A DNA stretch of 64,000 bases, taken from the NCBI GenBank assembly GCA_947494335.1, contig CANLUT010000001.1, positions 186,001-250,000 of the forward strand, written 5' to 3'. The translations under genes and the position numbers were made by a program. The DNA comes from Oligoflexales bacterium (GTDB lineage: Bacteria > Bdellovibrionota_B > Oligoflexia > Oligoflexales > RGVZ01). Below are positions 9,075 through 18,442 of the stretch, piece after piece (positions within the stretch are counted from its first letter, which is position 1; every line of letters begins with the position of its first letter). The notes beneath the pieces were generated by a model. The model worked only from the letters and a program-made list of their open reading frames with translations, was not told the origin of the DNA and made no database searches.

Positions 9075-9753
9075 CGGGGCAAAAAAAACCTTTGCGCTTC
9101 GACTCGCCGAAAGAAGTTTCACGCTTGTTGAAACGGTTGTTGCAGTATCGCTGATCGCGCTCCTTATTATTGAAGTTAGCGCAGTTCATGGTAATGCCAT
9201 TAATTTTGCAGACTATAGTCGAAAGGCTTTACAGGCATCATACTTGGCAAAAAGAGTCATGTCTCAGGTTGAGTATCAGTCCTCATGGAGAACTCCATTG
9301 AAAGATCTGGCCACCAGCGAGAAAGACAAAACCTTTGAGGACACTCCAGATTTTACCTACAACCTCACCATTGAGCCTCTTCCCAATGCCTTGGAGCTCA
9401 TGTTTAAAATTATGAGTGGTGGTTTGCTTGGTGGCGATGATGGGGAGGATTCAGGTGGCGCTGACGGTGACGGTGGTAAACCGGGGGTCGGTGCGATGCT
9501 TGAGCAGATCAAGGGTATGGTAGAAACAGCGGTCGGTGAAGATCCCATCTGGATGGCGCGTGTAGAGGTGTTTTGGCCTGAGGGCGCTCGCCGATCGTCT
9601 GTGGATTTGTCTATGATAATCACGGATACCAAAAAGCTTGAAACAACGCTCGGCCCATTGTTAGCAAAGGCACCGACTGCTAATCCCGCTCCTAATCCAA
9701 ATCCTAATCCTAATCCTAATCCTAATCCAAATCCTAATCCAAATCCAAACTGA
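9055..9753 (+). CDS. gspI: T2SS minor pseudopilin GspI with Asn-Pro tail
   Basis: Minor pseudopilin. The ATG at 9055 was chosen because it gives a short leader followed by FTLVETVVAVSLIALL with Glu at +5. The residue before the cleavage site is Ser, not the usual Gly. The body contains a Gly/Asp-rich insertion (GGDDGEDSGGADGDGG) that may bind cations. The last 22 residues are an alternating Asn-Pro tail encoded by a hexanucleotide repeat. Placed between gspH and gspJ, the identity is secure; the tail is not a family feature. Confidence 0.88.
   Translation: MNQDNPDGAKKTFALRLAERSFTLVETVVAVSLIALLIIEVSAVHGNAINFADYSRKALQASYLAKRVMSQVEYQSSWRTPLKDLATSEKDKTFEDTPDFTYNLTIEPLPNALELMFKIMSGGLLGGDDGEDSGGADGDGGKPGVGAMLEQIKGMVETAVGEDPIWMARVEVFWPEGARRSSVDLSMIITDTKKLETTLGPLLAKAPTANPAPNPNPNPNPNPNPNPNPNPN
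9691..9750 (+). repeat. hexanucleotide microsatellite, 10 units
   Basis: Ten consecutive 6-bp units, CCTAAT or CCAAAT (the last CCAAAC), encode the Pro-Asn tail of GspI. Because the unit is a multiple of three, slippage would change tail length without a frameshift. Confidence 0.95.
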
Positions 9754-9774
9754 TCAGAATTTAAGGAAAATTTT

Positions 9775-10524
9775 TTGCGTAATTCGTCATCAAATCAGTC
9801 CGGCTTCTCACTTCTTGAAGTGATGATCACCATGAGTATCCTGTTGGCACTCGTGGTCGGGGTGTCGACGATGCTGCGTTCGTCCATTGACGTCAAAACG
9901 GCTTTAGCGCGTGATGCAAGGATTACTCACCGACTGTCTACCGCAATCAATCGTATATCCTGGGATATCGAGCATGCATTCGTTGTTGGTCTCAATGATA
10001 CACCGCGAGGCGGTTCAGAGCGTCGATTTAAAACTATATTTAAAATCGACAAGTCAGGTGATACCGACAAGCTATACCTTACAACGACGGGTAACACGCC
10101 GGGGTTTCCTGGAATGCCCGATAGTGATACAGCTTACGTTGTCTATGAAGTCAAGGATGCCCCGGATAGTCCGGGTCGCAAGCATCTTTATCGCGGCGTA
10201 TCGTTGGCAACACGGGATGATCTCAAAGAAGATCCGCCGATGAAGATATTTGTTAGAGATATAAAAATTTTTCGAGTGGTTCCATGGCGTGGTGATGATT
10301 GGTCGACCGATCGATGGGACAGTGGTCGTGGTGAGTGGCGAGATCGTATGCCGACGATGGTACGTGTTGAGATTGAGACATGGAATGAGGACGATGAGTT
10401 AAGATCAGAGGCGTTGGACTCGTCCGCGGCTACCACGGTAGCAGTTAAAACGGTGGTTGCCATTCAGCAAGCGCGAAACATGAAGGAACTGAAGCAGCCA
10501 TCAAACTCAGTGAAGTGGTATTAA
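9775..10524 (+). CDS. gspJ: T2SS minor pseudopilin GspJ
   Basis: Minor pseudopilin that forms the pseudopilus tip with GspI and GspK in characterised systems. The start is a TTG with a TAAGGA ribosome site. The leader is short (RNSSSNQSG) and is followed by FSLLEVMITMSILLALVV with Glu at +5. The 249-residue length fits the family. The globular part includes DSDTAYVVYEV and a Trp-rich region near RVVPWRGDDW. It ends 3 bp before gspK. Confidence 0.9.
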   Translation: MRNSSSNQSGFSLLEVMITMSILLALVVGVSTMLRSSIDVKTALARDARITHRLSTAINRISWDIEHAFVVGLNDTPRGGSERRFKTIFKIDKSGDTDKLYLTTTGNTPGFPGMPDSDTAYVVYEVKDAPDSPGRKHLYRGVSLATRDDLKEDPPMKIFVRDIKIFRVVPWRGDDWSTDRWDSGRGEWRDRMPTMVRVEIETWNEDDELRSEALDSSAATTVAVKTVVAIQQARNMKELKQPSNSVKWY

Positions 10525-10527
10525 TCA

Positions 10528-11796
10528 ATGCAGAGATCCCCTGATAAAAAACCGAACCTTCTATTCCTATTTCCTGTTGGAACTCAGGACGCGAACGAGT
10601 CAAAGGAGTCTGTATCACACAAGGGAATGGCATTGATGGTGGCAGTCATGATCATGTCTATTATGATGATGTTTGTTGCTGATTTTATCGTGTCATCCAC
10701 AGTAAACCTTACGAAGGCAGCTGCGCAGCGAGACAATATCAAGGCAGAGTACGTGGCTAAAAGCGGTGCAAATTGGGCGCTTTGGCTCAACCTCTTTGAC
10801 TATGGGCTCCAGCTTCAGCTCGGGGCTGATCCTACGACGAAAGCTATGAAAGACGCGATTGGTCCCCTCTGGGATAAGCTCAATATTGTATTTCCCTATG
10901 ATTCCGGGCTTGATCTATCGCAGTCAGATAAGTTTGCACAGATTTTTGGGCTGAGCAGTATTATGGACAGCAATGTCATCAATATGCTGAAGAGCCTAGG
11001 CGGCGAACTCGGCGTATTGGTGGAAGATGAAAGTGGTCGGATTAATCTTAATGTCTGCTATTCATCCCAGGCGGAGTGTAATATCACGATGTTGCAATTG
11101 GAATCCTTGTTGAATTGCACTGCCGTAGAGCAAGACTACAATAAGCAGAATAATGTGAAGCCATCTGAATTGGTTCGCCGCATCAAAGATTACATCGATA
11201 AGAACAATGTCGCGGAAAGTGGTAGTGGTTTTAGTGATGAAAATGATCCTTATGGTAAACGAAATCCACCTCAGAAAACCAAAAACTCGCCTCTCGATAA
11301 TATAAATGAGCTTCTTCAGGTTGAGGGGTGGACCCGTGAGCTCCACGAATATTACGCTCCATATCTAACAGTGTGGCCGTTTTTAGATGTAACGAATAAA
11401 AATGCATTCAAATTAAACATCAATACGATGCCACCAGAGGCGTTGCGATGTGTGTTTGGTCGCGAGTTGAATAATCCAGAGGCGATTGAACGATTTGTGC
11501 GTCGTTACAAGGATCTGATGGAGAAGTCTGGTCGTATTGCAGGTAGCGATTCGGAGCTGCAGTCGATCCTTGGTGATCTTGTCGGCTATAAAAGTGAGGG
11601 CTCCGACAAGGGCGGTGCGTCCGATCGAGTTTCGTGGTTGACCACAGAAGCTAAGGCCTTTCGTATCAAAGCCAAAGGAATCGTTGGAGAACAGACGCGA
11701 ATTTTAGAATATGTCATTCAGCGATCCAACGCCCAACAGCTGGCCGCAAGCAACGGTGGTCCGCCATGGTCTCTCTCCTACTTTAAAATGTATTAA
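10528..11796 (+). CDS. gspK: T2SS minor pseudopilin GspK
   Basis: The largest minor pseudopilin, placed at the pseudopilus tip. It has a leader of about 32 residues, then KGMALMVAVMIMSIMMMF, which lacks Glu at +5 as is normal for GspK. The family patterns LEDESGRINLN-like (VEDESGRINLNVC), SPLDNINELLQV and LNINTMPPEALRC are all present. At 422 residues it is somewhat longer than typical. It is the last pseudopilin gene; an 82-bp gap then precedes gspL. Confidence 0.93.
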   Translation: MQRSPDKKPNLLFLFPVGTQDANESKESVSHKGMALMVAVMIMSIMMMFVADFIVSSTVNLTKAAAQRDNIKAEYVAKSGANWALWLNLFDYGLQLQLGADPTTKAMKDAIGPLWDKLNIVFPYDSGLDLSQSDKFAQIFGLSSIMDSNVINMLKSLGGELGVLVEDESGRINLNVCYSSQAECNITMLQLESLLNCTAVEQDYNKQNNVKPSELVRRIKDYIDKNNVAESGSGFSDENDPYGKRNPPQKTKNSPLDNINELLQVEGWTRELHEYYAPYLTVWPFLDVTNKNAFKLNINTMPPEALRCVFGRELNNPEAIERFVRRYKDLMEKSGRIAGSDSELQSILGDLVGYKSEGSDKGGASDRVSWLTTEAKAFRIKAKGIVGEQTRILEYVIQRSNAQQLAASNGGPPWSLSYFKMY

Positions 11797-11819
11797 GGAC
11801 CTCTCCCAAGTTTCCGTTT

Positions 11820-11836
11820 TGACATCCAAAATGTCA
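11820..11836. promoter_or_regulatory. inverted repeat TGACAT-N5-ATGTCA before gspL
   Basis: A perfect 6-bp inverted repeat lies in the only sizeable gap inside the T2SS operon. TTGACA at 11819 resembles a -35 box, but no -10 box lies at the right spacing, so I favour an operator or RNA hairpin over a promoter. No U-tract follows. Confidence 0.35.
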
Positions 11837-11878
11837 TAATATTGGAGTTATTGATTTAACTTCTGGGACGAGCCACAC

Positions 11879-13549
11879 ATGCAAAAAGTTATCGGTCTTG
11901 ATATTGGTAGTTACTCCATCAAAGCTGTCGAGATTATCAACTCTTTTAAGTCCTACCAGATAAAGAACTTCTACGAACTCGAGATGCCGTTTCGGGACGA
12001 TGTTGAGAAAAACGTGCTTTTGGCGCAAACCTTAGAGCAACTATTCAAAGACAATAATCTTCAGGCTGACCGTATTTTAACCGCAATGCCGGGTCAGTAT
12101 ATTTCAAGTCGGATCGTGCCAGTTGGATTTGCGGATCCTCGTAAAATTTCGATGGCCGTTATGTCGGAAGTTGAAGACGCAGTCCCATTCGATATGGACG
12201 ATATGATTATCGATCACCAGATTCTCGGTCAGGGTACGGATGGTCGAACGATTGTCATGGTCGTGATGACAAGAAAAAGCTTTCTCAGAAGCTTTTTAGA
12301 TCATCTGGGACGCGTCAATATTGATCCTAAACTGGTTGATGTCGATAGTTTGTCATTTTACAATCTCGCACCTTATTTACGACTCGACGTCAATGATTGT
12401 GTAGCTATGGTCGACATTGGCCATGAGAAAACTTCTGTTTGCATTGTCAAAGGTGGTCAACTCAAGATGTTTAGGTCCATCAACATTGGTGGATCTTATT
12501 TGACAGAATTTTTAGCCCGCGACCTCGAATCAACGTTTGAGGAGGCTCAAGCAATCAAGCATAGAGTAAGCCGCGTCCACTGTGAGAGGGATCCGATCGT
12601 CGGACTCAGTGAGCAGGATCGTCTGGTGGTCGAGAGAATGACATTGGCTTGTAACGCTATTGTGAAGGACTTGGGGCGTACGCTCTATGCATTTAAAACC
12701 TGGGATCGCTCTCAGATTTCAAAGATTTTTCTATCCGGTGGATCCGCAAGAATTAAAAATATGGATTTGTACCTGAGCGAGCAGCTCGGACTTCCCGTCT
12801 ATCTCAATCGTTTGGACGCAACAGATCTCAAGATTGATGAAAGTTTATCGGCTAAGGCATTAGTGATGCCGCAAAGCGTCGCTATTGGTATGCGATCAGT
12901 AGTTACTGCAAAAAAACACTCTCAAATCAATTTACGTAAGGGAGAGTTTGCGTACGTTCAAAACTATGCCCAGATTATGCGAATTGCCAAAATTGGTGCG
13001 CAAGTTCTTGGGGTGGCTTTACTGCTACTGGTCATTTCTTATGGTTTCCGTAGTTTTCTATATAACCGCCAGATGGCGCAACTCGAAAAAGAGTATCAAA
13101 AAGAATACTCAAATATCGGCCTCGCAAGGAAAAAGAATCAGGGAAAAATGGACTTTCAAAAATTTCGTGCAGATGTCAGGACATCCGTTGGCAAGGAAAT
13201 CACCTCGCGACGAGATGCCGTTGATGGTTTTATTGCAAATTCAGGCACCAGCTCTGGTCTGCTAATGCTCCAGGATGTGAGTCAGGCGATTCCGAAAACT
13301 ACGAAAATTGATGTGACGCAATTTATTTTCTTCGGCGAGCCATCGTCACCCGGTGGGCGCTTGACGCTCAAGGCCGAGACCGATGGTTACTCATCAGTTG
13401 AGGCCATCAAGGAGGCTTTGAAGAAAGTTCCAACTATTTCCGACCTCGAAGAAAAGGCGTCTGGAGGAAAGCCGGGAACTGATAACAAAGTTATCGAGTT
13501 TACATTTAATATGAATTACAAGCCGCGTGGCTCTGGTAAGAAGGGTTGA
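11879..13549 (+). CDS. gspL: T2SS platform protein GspL (PilM/PilN-like)
   Basis: GspL links GspE to the inner-membrane platform. The N-terminal ~360 residues are an actin-like PilM-type domain, beginning MQKVIGLDIGSYSIKAVEI with the phosphate-1 loop, and with MVDIGHEKTSV and SGGSARIKNMD further on. A single membrane helix follows at about 377-400, then a periplasmic PilN-like region. In many T2SS operons the cytoplasmic part is more degenerate; here it still looks like PilM, as in delta-proteobacterial systems. gspM follows after 9 bp. Confidence 0.9.
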   Translation: MQKVIGLDIGSYSIKAVEIINSFKSYQIKNFYELEMPFRDDVEKNVLLAQTLEQLFKDNNLQADRILTAMPGQYISSRIVPVGFADPRKISMAVMSEVEDAVPFDMDDMIIDHQILGQGTDGRTIVMVVMTRKSFLRSFLDHLGRVNIDPKLVDVDSLSFYNLAPYLRLDVNDCVAMVDIGHEKTSVCIVKGGQLKMFRSINIGGSYLTEFLARDLESTFEEAQAIKHRVSRVHCERDPIVGLSEQDRLVVERMTLACNAIVKDLGRTLYAFKTWDRSQISKIFLSGGSARIKNMDLYLSEQLGLPVYLNRLDATDLKIDESLSAKALVMPQSVAIGMRSVVTAKKHSQINLRKGEFAYVQNYAQIMRIAKIGAQVLGVALLLLVISYGFRSFLYNRQMAQLEKEYQKEYSNIGLARKKNQGKMDFQKFRADVRTSVGKEITSRRDAVDGFIANSGTSSGLLMLQDVSQAIPKTTKIDVTQFIFFGEPSSPGGRLTLKAETDGYSSVEAIKEALKKVPTISDLEEKASGGKPGTDNKVIEFTFNMNYKPRGSGKKG

Positions 13550-13558
13550 GGTGAGACA

Positions 13559-14218
13559 ATGAGTGCTCTTGAGGATTTTCAGGAGAAAGTTCGCAACCAG
13601 TGGTCTTCATTCACCAATGAGTTGCGTAAGAGGATTTTTGGGGCCAACAACGAGAACTTGGATCTTTTGGTAGACTCGTTCTACAAGTTGGAGCCTCCCC
13701 AGCGTAATGCTGTGCTCGCTGGAGGGGTCGCTCTCCTGGGTTTTTTGGTATTCGGATTTATTGCTCTATATTTTGCTCAAGTGTCCTCACTCAATCGTGA
13801 ATTGAATAAGCGTTTTGATGCCCTGTATGAAATTCGCGAGTTAAAAGCTGACTATCTGCGAGAAGACAGACGGTTTCAAGCGTTGACGGAGGCGATAAAT
13901 GGCGGCTCTGGGGCGCTCCGGATCAAGCCTTTTTTTGAGAAAGTTGCCAATGAGCAAGGCGTGCAACTCGAGGGATTGACGGAGACTAAAAGCCAGCTTC
14001 CCGCAGAGAATGCTCTTAGTGAGAAGTTTCAGGAGGTCCGTGTTGACATGAGATTGAATAACATCTCGATTCCCAAGCTGCTCAACTTCGTTGTTGAGGT
14101 AGAGAAAACCGGTGGTTTTATTCGCGTTCAGGAGCTTCAAATCAGGGCTCGTTATGGAACAAAGCTGTTTTTTGATGCTCAGATCAAGGCGCGCGGACTC
14201 GCGGCCATAGGTTCGTAG
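13559..14218 (+). CDS. gspM: T2SS platform protein GspM
   Basis: GspM partners GspL in the platform. Seen: a ~48-residue cytoplasmic segment, one membrane helix at about 49-72 (NAVLAGGVALLGFLVFGFIA), a short coiled coil and a small periplasmic ferredoxin-like domain with a PilO-like pattern (IKPFFEKVANEQGVQLEGL). At 219 residues it is slightly longer than enterobacterial GspM. The identity rests on position after gspL plus this topology. Confidence 0.85.
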   Translation: MSALEDFQEKVRNQWSSFTNELRKRIFGANNENLDLLVDSFYKLEPPQRNAVLAGGVALLGFLVFGFIALYFAQVSSLNRELNKRFDALYEIRELKADYLREDRRFQALTEAINGGSGALRIKPFFEKVANEQGVQLEGLTETKSQLPAENALSEKFQEVRVDMRLNNISIPKLLNFVVEVEKTGGFIRVQELQIRARYGTKLFFDAQIKARGLAAIGS

Positions 14219-14227
14219 GAGACTTCT

Positions 14228-15169
14228 ATGACGATGAAAAGCCCAAAAACAATCGCTGCGATGGTTGCGATTTTCTTCGTGAGTTTCCTTTTGTTTCTTT
14301 ATTTGTCTTTTCCCTATGGAGTTTTAAAAGAAGCCATATCAAGTCAATTACAGGTGGCTACGGGTGTTACGGTAAGGATGGAGTCCTTTGGTCCGGCTTT
14401 TCCGTTTGGCTTCTCTGGTCAGGGTGTTGAGATTTACAAGGGACAGTCAAGTCGAGTTAAATTCCGCCACGTTTCAGCCAAGCTGAGTCTTCTGCAGCTT
14501 CTGGCGTTGAGACTTGCTGTCAATCTTGACGTTGAGGATGAGCAAGGCGGTGAACTAGAAGTCGGCGTTGGATTTGCTTTGATCGACATTATCACAGGCC
14601 GAATTGGTATGCCTTCATATGCTTCTATGACAGCAAATAAGTTCCAGCTGCAGTCCTTGACGGATTTTGCAATTCAATCAGCTGTCGCCGCTGGTGTTGG
14701 CGGACCGATTGCGGGCCAGCTCCTAGCCAAATTGGGTATTAAGGGAAAGCTCAACGGGAAAGTCAATCTCTCTCTAAACGGTAAAAATATTGCCCAATCT
14801 AGCGGCGATTTAAAGATCAACTTCACGGATGCGCTACTTGTATTGTCCGATCCCTCGCTGGATTTCCCAGACCAAGCATTTAAGATGGCGCAACTAACGG
14901 CCAGCCTATCCTCAGGGACTCTCAACATCGATCCCACCACCAGGTTTATGACTGAAGAGCTTGAGATGGGTGTTGATGGTAAAGTGGTCCTCAGGGCACA
15001 GACAGCCAACAGTGACTTGAGTTTGAAGGCCTTCGTTCGCCTGAAAGGCTTGCTTGGAGAACAGTACGGGCCCATCATCGACGCGTTCAGCAATGGTATG
15101 GGCAAAAACGGCTCTGTAAGCCTACAAATTGCGGGAACTCTAGCGGCGCCGCAGATGAATCCAATCTGA
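14228..15169 (+). CDS. gspN: T2SS protein GspN (AsmA-like)
   Basis: GspN is a T2SS accessory protein with an AsmA/TamB-like periplasmic fold. One N-terminal membrane helix at about 10-30 (FFVSFLLFLYLSFPYG) is followed by beta-rich sequence with repeated amphipathic strands (GKLNGKVNLSLNGK, GDLKINFTDALLVLSD). It begins 9 bp after gspM and is the last gene of the operon. The name rests on length, topology and position, because sequence conservation in GspN is low. Confidence 0.78.
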   Translation: MTMKSPKTIAAMVAIFFVSFLLFLYLSFPYGVLKEAISSQLQVATGVTVRMESFGPAFPFGFSGQGVEIYKGQSSRVKFRHVSAKLSLLQLLALRLAVNLDVEDEQGGELEVGVGFALIDIITGRIGMPSYASMTANKFQLQSLTDFAIQSAVAAGVGGPIAGQLLAKLGIKGKLNGKVNLSLNGKNIAQSSGDLKINFTDALLVLSDPSLDFPDQAFKMAQLTASLSSGTLNIDPTTRFMTEELEMGVDGKVVLRAQTANSDLSLKAFVRLKGLLGEQYGPIIDAFSNGMGKNGSVSLQIAGTLAAPQMNPI

Positions 15170-15259
15170 GTTAGTAAGGGCGGCACTTTTGACTTTGGGT
15201 CGAAAATTGCCGTAAAATTGATCTAAGGGCAATCCTGTGACAAGACGGGTGAGTGAAGT

Positions 15260-15634
15260 ATGGCTACATGGCCTGAGAGAGCTTGCACCGCATTGACGGT
15301 CTACTACGAACGAGGCGTTCGTGCGTTGGAGTTGATCAAGCGGAATGAGTGGGAAGAAGCTGAGGCCATTTTGAACCTGCGTAAAGCAGCGTTTCATAAC
15401 TTCCGCGCAGCTGATCACCAGGCCCTGAAGCAAGGTTACACAGCCGAGCAGGACGCTCAGCTTAAAACGATCTGGAGCCAGATCTGTGCCGTTGACGCTG
15501 ATCTTCTCTCTGCAATGGAGGGAGCAAAAGTTGCGATGGAGACAGAACTCGTTCGGGTCTCGAAAGTCAAGTCTACGCTCGGACGATTCCGGTCGGGACA
15601 GGTCTTGGAGTCCCATCTGGAAAAACCAGTGTAA
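15260..15634 (+). CDS. small helical protein of unknown function
   Basis: A 124-residue soluble protein predicted to be almost entirely alpha-helical (YERGVRALELIKRNEWEEAEAIL ... MEGAKVAMETELVRVSKVKSTLGRF). Size and helical layout recall FliT-type flagellar chaperones, but no diagnostic residue supports that. It lies 90 bp after gspN and 58 bp before a glycosyltransferase-TPR gene on the same strand, so it may belong to that downstream unit. Confidence 0.65.
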   Translation: MATWPERACTALTVYYERGVRALELIKRNEWEEAEAILNLRKAAFHNFRAADHQALKQGYTAEQDAQLKTIWSQICAVDADLLSAMEGAKVAMETELVRVSKVKSTLGRFRSGQVLESHLEKPV

Positions 15635-15692
15635 CGCATCAGGGAATCGAATCGAGTTAAATAATATTTATCCATACTGAGGAGAAAAAGGC

Positions 15693-17549
15693 ATGTCTAG
15701 CAACGCGACCAAGAAACCCAAGTTGGCACTTGTGTACGGCAATTTGCCAACAGTTGAGGAAATTGATCAGTTCCAGCTCCTCAAAAATACCTATGACGTG
15801 TTTGTGATCGCAAGCGACAGTGTCGTGGACTATATTTCTCGTTTATCGAACTACAACGATCTGCGCTGCGTTGCCCTTCCTGATCACGATGATAATCCTA
15901 CATACCTGCCAGGACTTGAAAAGGCGTTGGCTGGTTTCGATATCGTATTGGTTAAAGAGCGTCTTGGACTTTACGCTTACCAGGCTGTCAAAGCGAAATG
16001 GTGTAACAACTTCCGCTTGGCAGTATGGGTTGATAACCTGACTCCATTCCCAGGCGAAGACCTGGATCAGTTCCGTATCATCCGTCAGGAGCTTGCGAAC
16101 GCAGCTGATTGCTACATTGTACAGAGTGGCGCTGCTCGTGAGGCATTACTTCTCGAGGGTGTCGAGGAAGCACGTATTACCTTCTTCGAACCGTTTGTAG
16201 CACCACGCGTTAAGCGTAGCCAAAAAGCTCGCGCCAAAGCGATGCAGCTTCTTGGATTGAAGGACGGCGACTACTTGATCGGTCACCTTGGTCAGATCGA
16301 GTGGGAAGAAGATCTTCTTCTTCTTCTTCACGCTGCAAAAGCAGCTATGAATAGCAATGCCTCATTGAAGCGCAGACTCCGCATTGCTCTCTGTGGTGTT
16401 GGATCTGCATCAGAAGAGCTTAACGAAAGAGCGTCAAAACTAGGTCTAAAGGGACGATTGCTCTTTGTTGCACCGGGTCGTGATGCTTACGACGCGATGC
16501 ATCTTGCCTGTGATGCCTTCTTCTACAGCACAACGGCCCACCATGATCGTACAGAAGGCGATCCATACCGCCTTGTTACTGCTATGGCTAACAAGGTACC
16601 CGTTATTGCATCGCGAAATCCTCTAGTTGAAGAGTATGTGGGCAAGCATCGCATCGACTTCTGCCCAGGCTCCATCGACAGCTTAGCGGCAGCAATTGAA
16701 AAAGCTGCTGAAGCGAAGTCTTTGGTTAACAACATTGCGGCCAAAAATGCTTCGACTTATGAGCAACGATTTAATCAAGACCGCGTGACTCGTCGTATGA
16801 CGACAGCGATTCATGACATGACTCAGCGTGACATTCGTCGTGACTACAACGCAATTGATCGTGCGGTAATTGAGGTTGAGTCTTGCATTAATACGGGTGA
16901 CTACCTTGATGCTGTTGATCGCATTGAAATGCTGTTCTCCACTGGCGCGGTGCCGCTATATCATCAGGCAAACTTGCTACGTTTGGTTGGTGATTGCTTC
17001 ACACGTCTGGGTGATTCAACCAGCGCGAAAAATGCGTATAGTCGCGCTATCAATTTGGATCCATTCTCCGCGAAAGCGCATATCGGTCTTGGAACCGTAG
17101 CTCTTACTCGCAATAGTCATGATGGCGCGGTCATTCACTTCCAGAAGGCGGTTAGTCTTGCTCCCAATGATGAAATGGGTAGCTTTGGTCTCGGGCTTGC
17201 GTTCCAGGGTCTTGGTGAAATCAACGAGGCGAACAAGTGGGTTGCTAATGCTTGTCGCTTGAACCCGATGAACGCTCCTGCAGTGTTTACGCTGGTAAAG
17301 TTGGCATTCGATCGCAATAGTTTTGACGATGCTCGTGATGCACTATGTCGCTACATCGCTCAAAAACCTCAGGATTTGAACATGGTGTTCTCGTTGGCTG
17401 GTATTGAGTACAAGACCGGTAACAACACCGCTGCGGAGATGTTGTTGACTCAGATGCTGGCGATCGATCCGAACGACGCGCGTGCACATCAGTTGCTTGC
17501 GCAAATTCGTGGTGGCCACGAAGCTCAAACAAGCTCTAACGCCCGCTAA
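15693..17549 (+). CDS. glycosyltransferase (GT-B) fused to TPR repeats
   Basis: The protein has two parts. Residues 1 to about 370 resemble a GT-B glycosyltransferase of the group 1 type, including the C-terminal donor-site region with EGDPYRLVTAMANKVPVIAS and NPLVEEYVG. Residues about 400-618 are TPR repeats (LVGDCFTRLGDSTSAKNAYS, NLDPFSAKAHIGLGTVAL, LAPNDEMGSFGLGLAFQG). There is no signal peptide, so it should be cytoplasmic. Such fusions often modify protein or surface glycans; the substrate is unknown. A TACTGAGGAG ribosome site precedes the ATG. Confidence 0.82.
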   Translation: MSSNATKKPKLALVYGNLPTVEEIDQFQLLKNTYDVFVIASDSVVDYISRLSNYNDLRCVALPDHDDNPTYLPGLEKALAGFDIVLVKERLGLYAYQAVKAKWCNNFRLAVWVDNLTPFPGEDLDQFRIIRQELANAADCYIVQSGAAREALLLEGVEEARITFFEPFVAPRVKRSQKARAKAMQLLGLKDGDYLIGHLGQIEWEEDLLLLLHAAKAAMNSNASLKRRLRIALCGVGSASEELNERASKLGLKGRLLFVAPGRDAYDAMHLACDAFFYSTTAHHDRTEGDPYRLVTAMANKVPVIASRNPLVEEYVGKHRIDFCPGSIDSLAAAIEKAAEAKSLVNNIAAKNASTYEQRFNQDRVTRRMTTAIHDMTQRDIRRDYNAIDRAVIEVESCINTGDYLDAVDRIEMLFSTGAVPLYHQANLLRLVGDCFTRLGDSTSAKNAYSRAINLDPFSAKAHIGLGTVALTRNSHDGAVIHFQKAVSLAPNDEMGSFGLGLAFQGLGEINEANKWVANACRLNPMNAPAVFTLVKLAFDRNSFDDARDALCRYIAQKPQDLNMVFSLAGIEYKTGNNTAAEMLLTQMLAIDPNDARAHQLLAQIRGGHEAQTSSNAR

Positions 17550-17569
17550 TTTCTGTGATTGTAAAAGAT

Positions 17570-17601
17570 GGCGGGCGCTTGGTGTAGACCTTGCGCCCGC
17601 C
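17570..17601 (+). terminator. GC-rich stem-loop after glycosyltransferase gene
   Basis: A perfect 9-bp stem (GGCGGGCGC/GCGCCCGCC) with a 14-nt loop, followed by GGTTTCTTC. The U-run is short, so it may attenuate rather than fully terminate transcription before the gene at 17621. Confidence 0.5.
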
Positions 17602-17620
17602 GGTTTCTTCAAGGTGATGT

Positions 17621-18292
17621 ATGCTCAAAAGGCTTGTTTTAAATCAGAAGACGATCCCAGTTCCAGTGCCCATCAAGACACTGGCCGAGGCCTGTGCGTG
17701 GATCGATGAAATCCTGGTTCCAGCTGGCGAGACGGTAACGTCAGCGACTTTGGATGGAAGAGACATCCTTGATTTATGGTCCGCGCCTAGAATCGGCGGG
17801 GGTATTCAATTGCATCCAGATAGTCGGATTGAAATTCGTGTTGAGAGTCCCGAAGACCTAGCTCTCCAGACCCTAGACACGATTCACGCGCTTTCTGGAG
17901 CTATTCTGCGTGGTATCAAAGCGCTAGCTGTCCACCTTTGGCAGGCTCGTCAGAATGAAATTCAGCCAGAGCTAAAAGTTGTCCGTGAGGACCTGGATCT
18001 GATTTGCGAGCTTTTGGATCGTATGGATGATATGGGGTTAGCCGGTAGTATTGATTTGACGCTGGTGCGTGATTTGAAGGTCAGAATGCGCAGTATAGGA
18101 GTTTGTCTGACAGCGGCTACGTCTATCGGCGACTGGAAAGGATCTGCTCAAATTCTGCTGCGTGATACCAGCACGGCTGTGGGACTCGAGACGACTCTTA
18201 AGCAGCTGATGGATGAGAGCGAATCGTGTCACCTGCGACTTTTGACGACCAGATCTTCGAATCGCCTGGGTGCCAGAGCTGAGTCCAAGTGA
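17621..18292 (+). CDS. conserved-looking hypothetical protein
   Basis: A 223-residue soluble protein. The N-terminal ~85 residues look alpha/beta (ACAWIDEILVPAGETVTSATLDGRDI) and the rest is helical, with no signal peptide or membrane segment. AAGGTGATG precedes the ATG. It sits between the glycosyltransferase-TPR gene and a terminator, so it may be co-expressed with them. I do not recognise the family. Confidence 0.7.
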   Translation: MLKRLVLNQKTIPVPVPIKTLAEACAWIDEILVPAGETVTSATLDGRDILDLWSAPRIGGGIQLHPDSRIEIRVESPEDLALQTLDTIHALSGAILRGIKALAVHLWQARQNEIQPELKVVREDLDLICELLDRMDDMGLAGSIDLTLVRDLKVRMRSIGVCLTAATSIGDWKGSAQILLRDTSTAVGLETTLKQLMDESESCHLRLLTTRSSNRLGARAESK

Positions 18293-18350
18293 GAGGGGTT
18301 GGACCTCACTTGGTCACGGAGAAAATTTAGCTAAAATTTGCTGTGATTTT

Positions 18351-18375
18351 GCCCACCCCGGAGGTGGGCTTTTTT
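18351..18375 (+). terminator. rho-independent terminator
   Basis: The stem GCCCACC/GGTGGGC with a 5-nt loop is followed by six Ts. It closes the unit ending with the gene at 17621-18292. Confidence 0.9.
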
Positions 18376-18442
18376 CTGTTTTTTATGGCCCTTGGGGTTC
18401 TTCCGATACCACTTCCATCTTATGTGGGCAGGAGTGGAGCCA

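Noticed and set aside
11819-11842. sigma70 promoter for gspL
   Set aside because: The TTGACA and TAATAT boxes are only 12 bp apart; retained only as an inverted repeat.
15260-15634. Call the small helical protein FliT
   Set aside because: Only size and helix content agree; no flagellar genes are adjacent.
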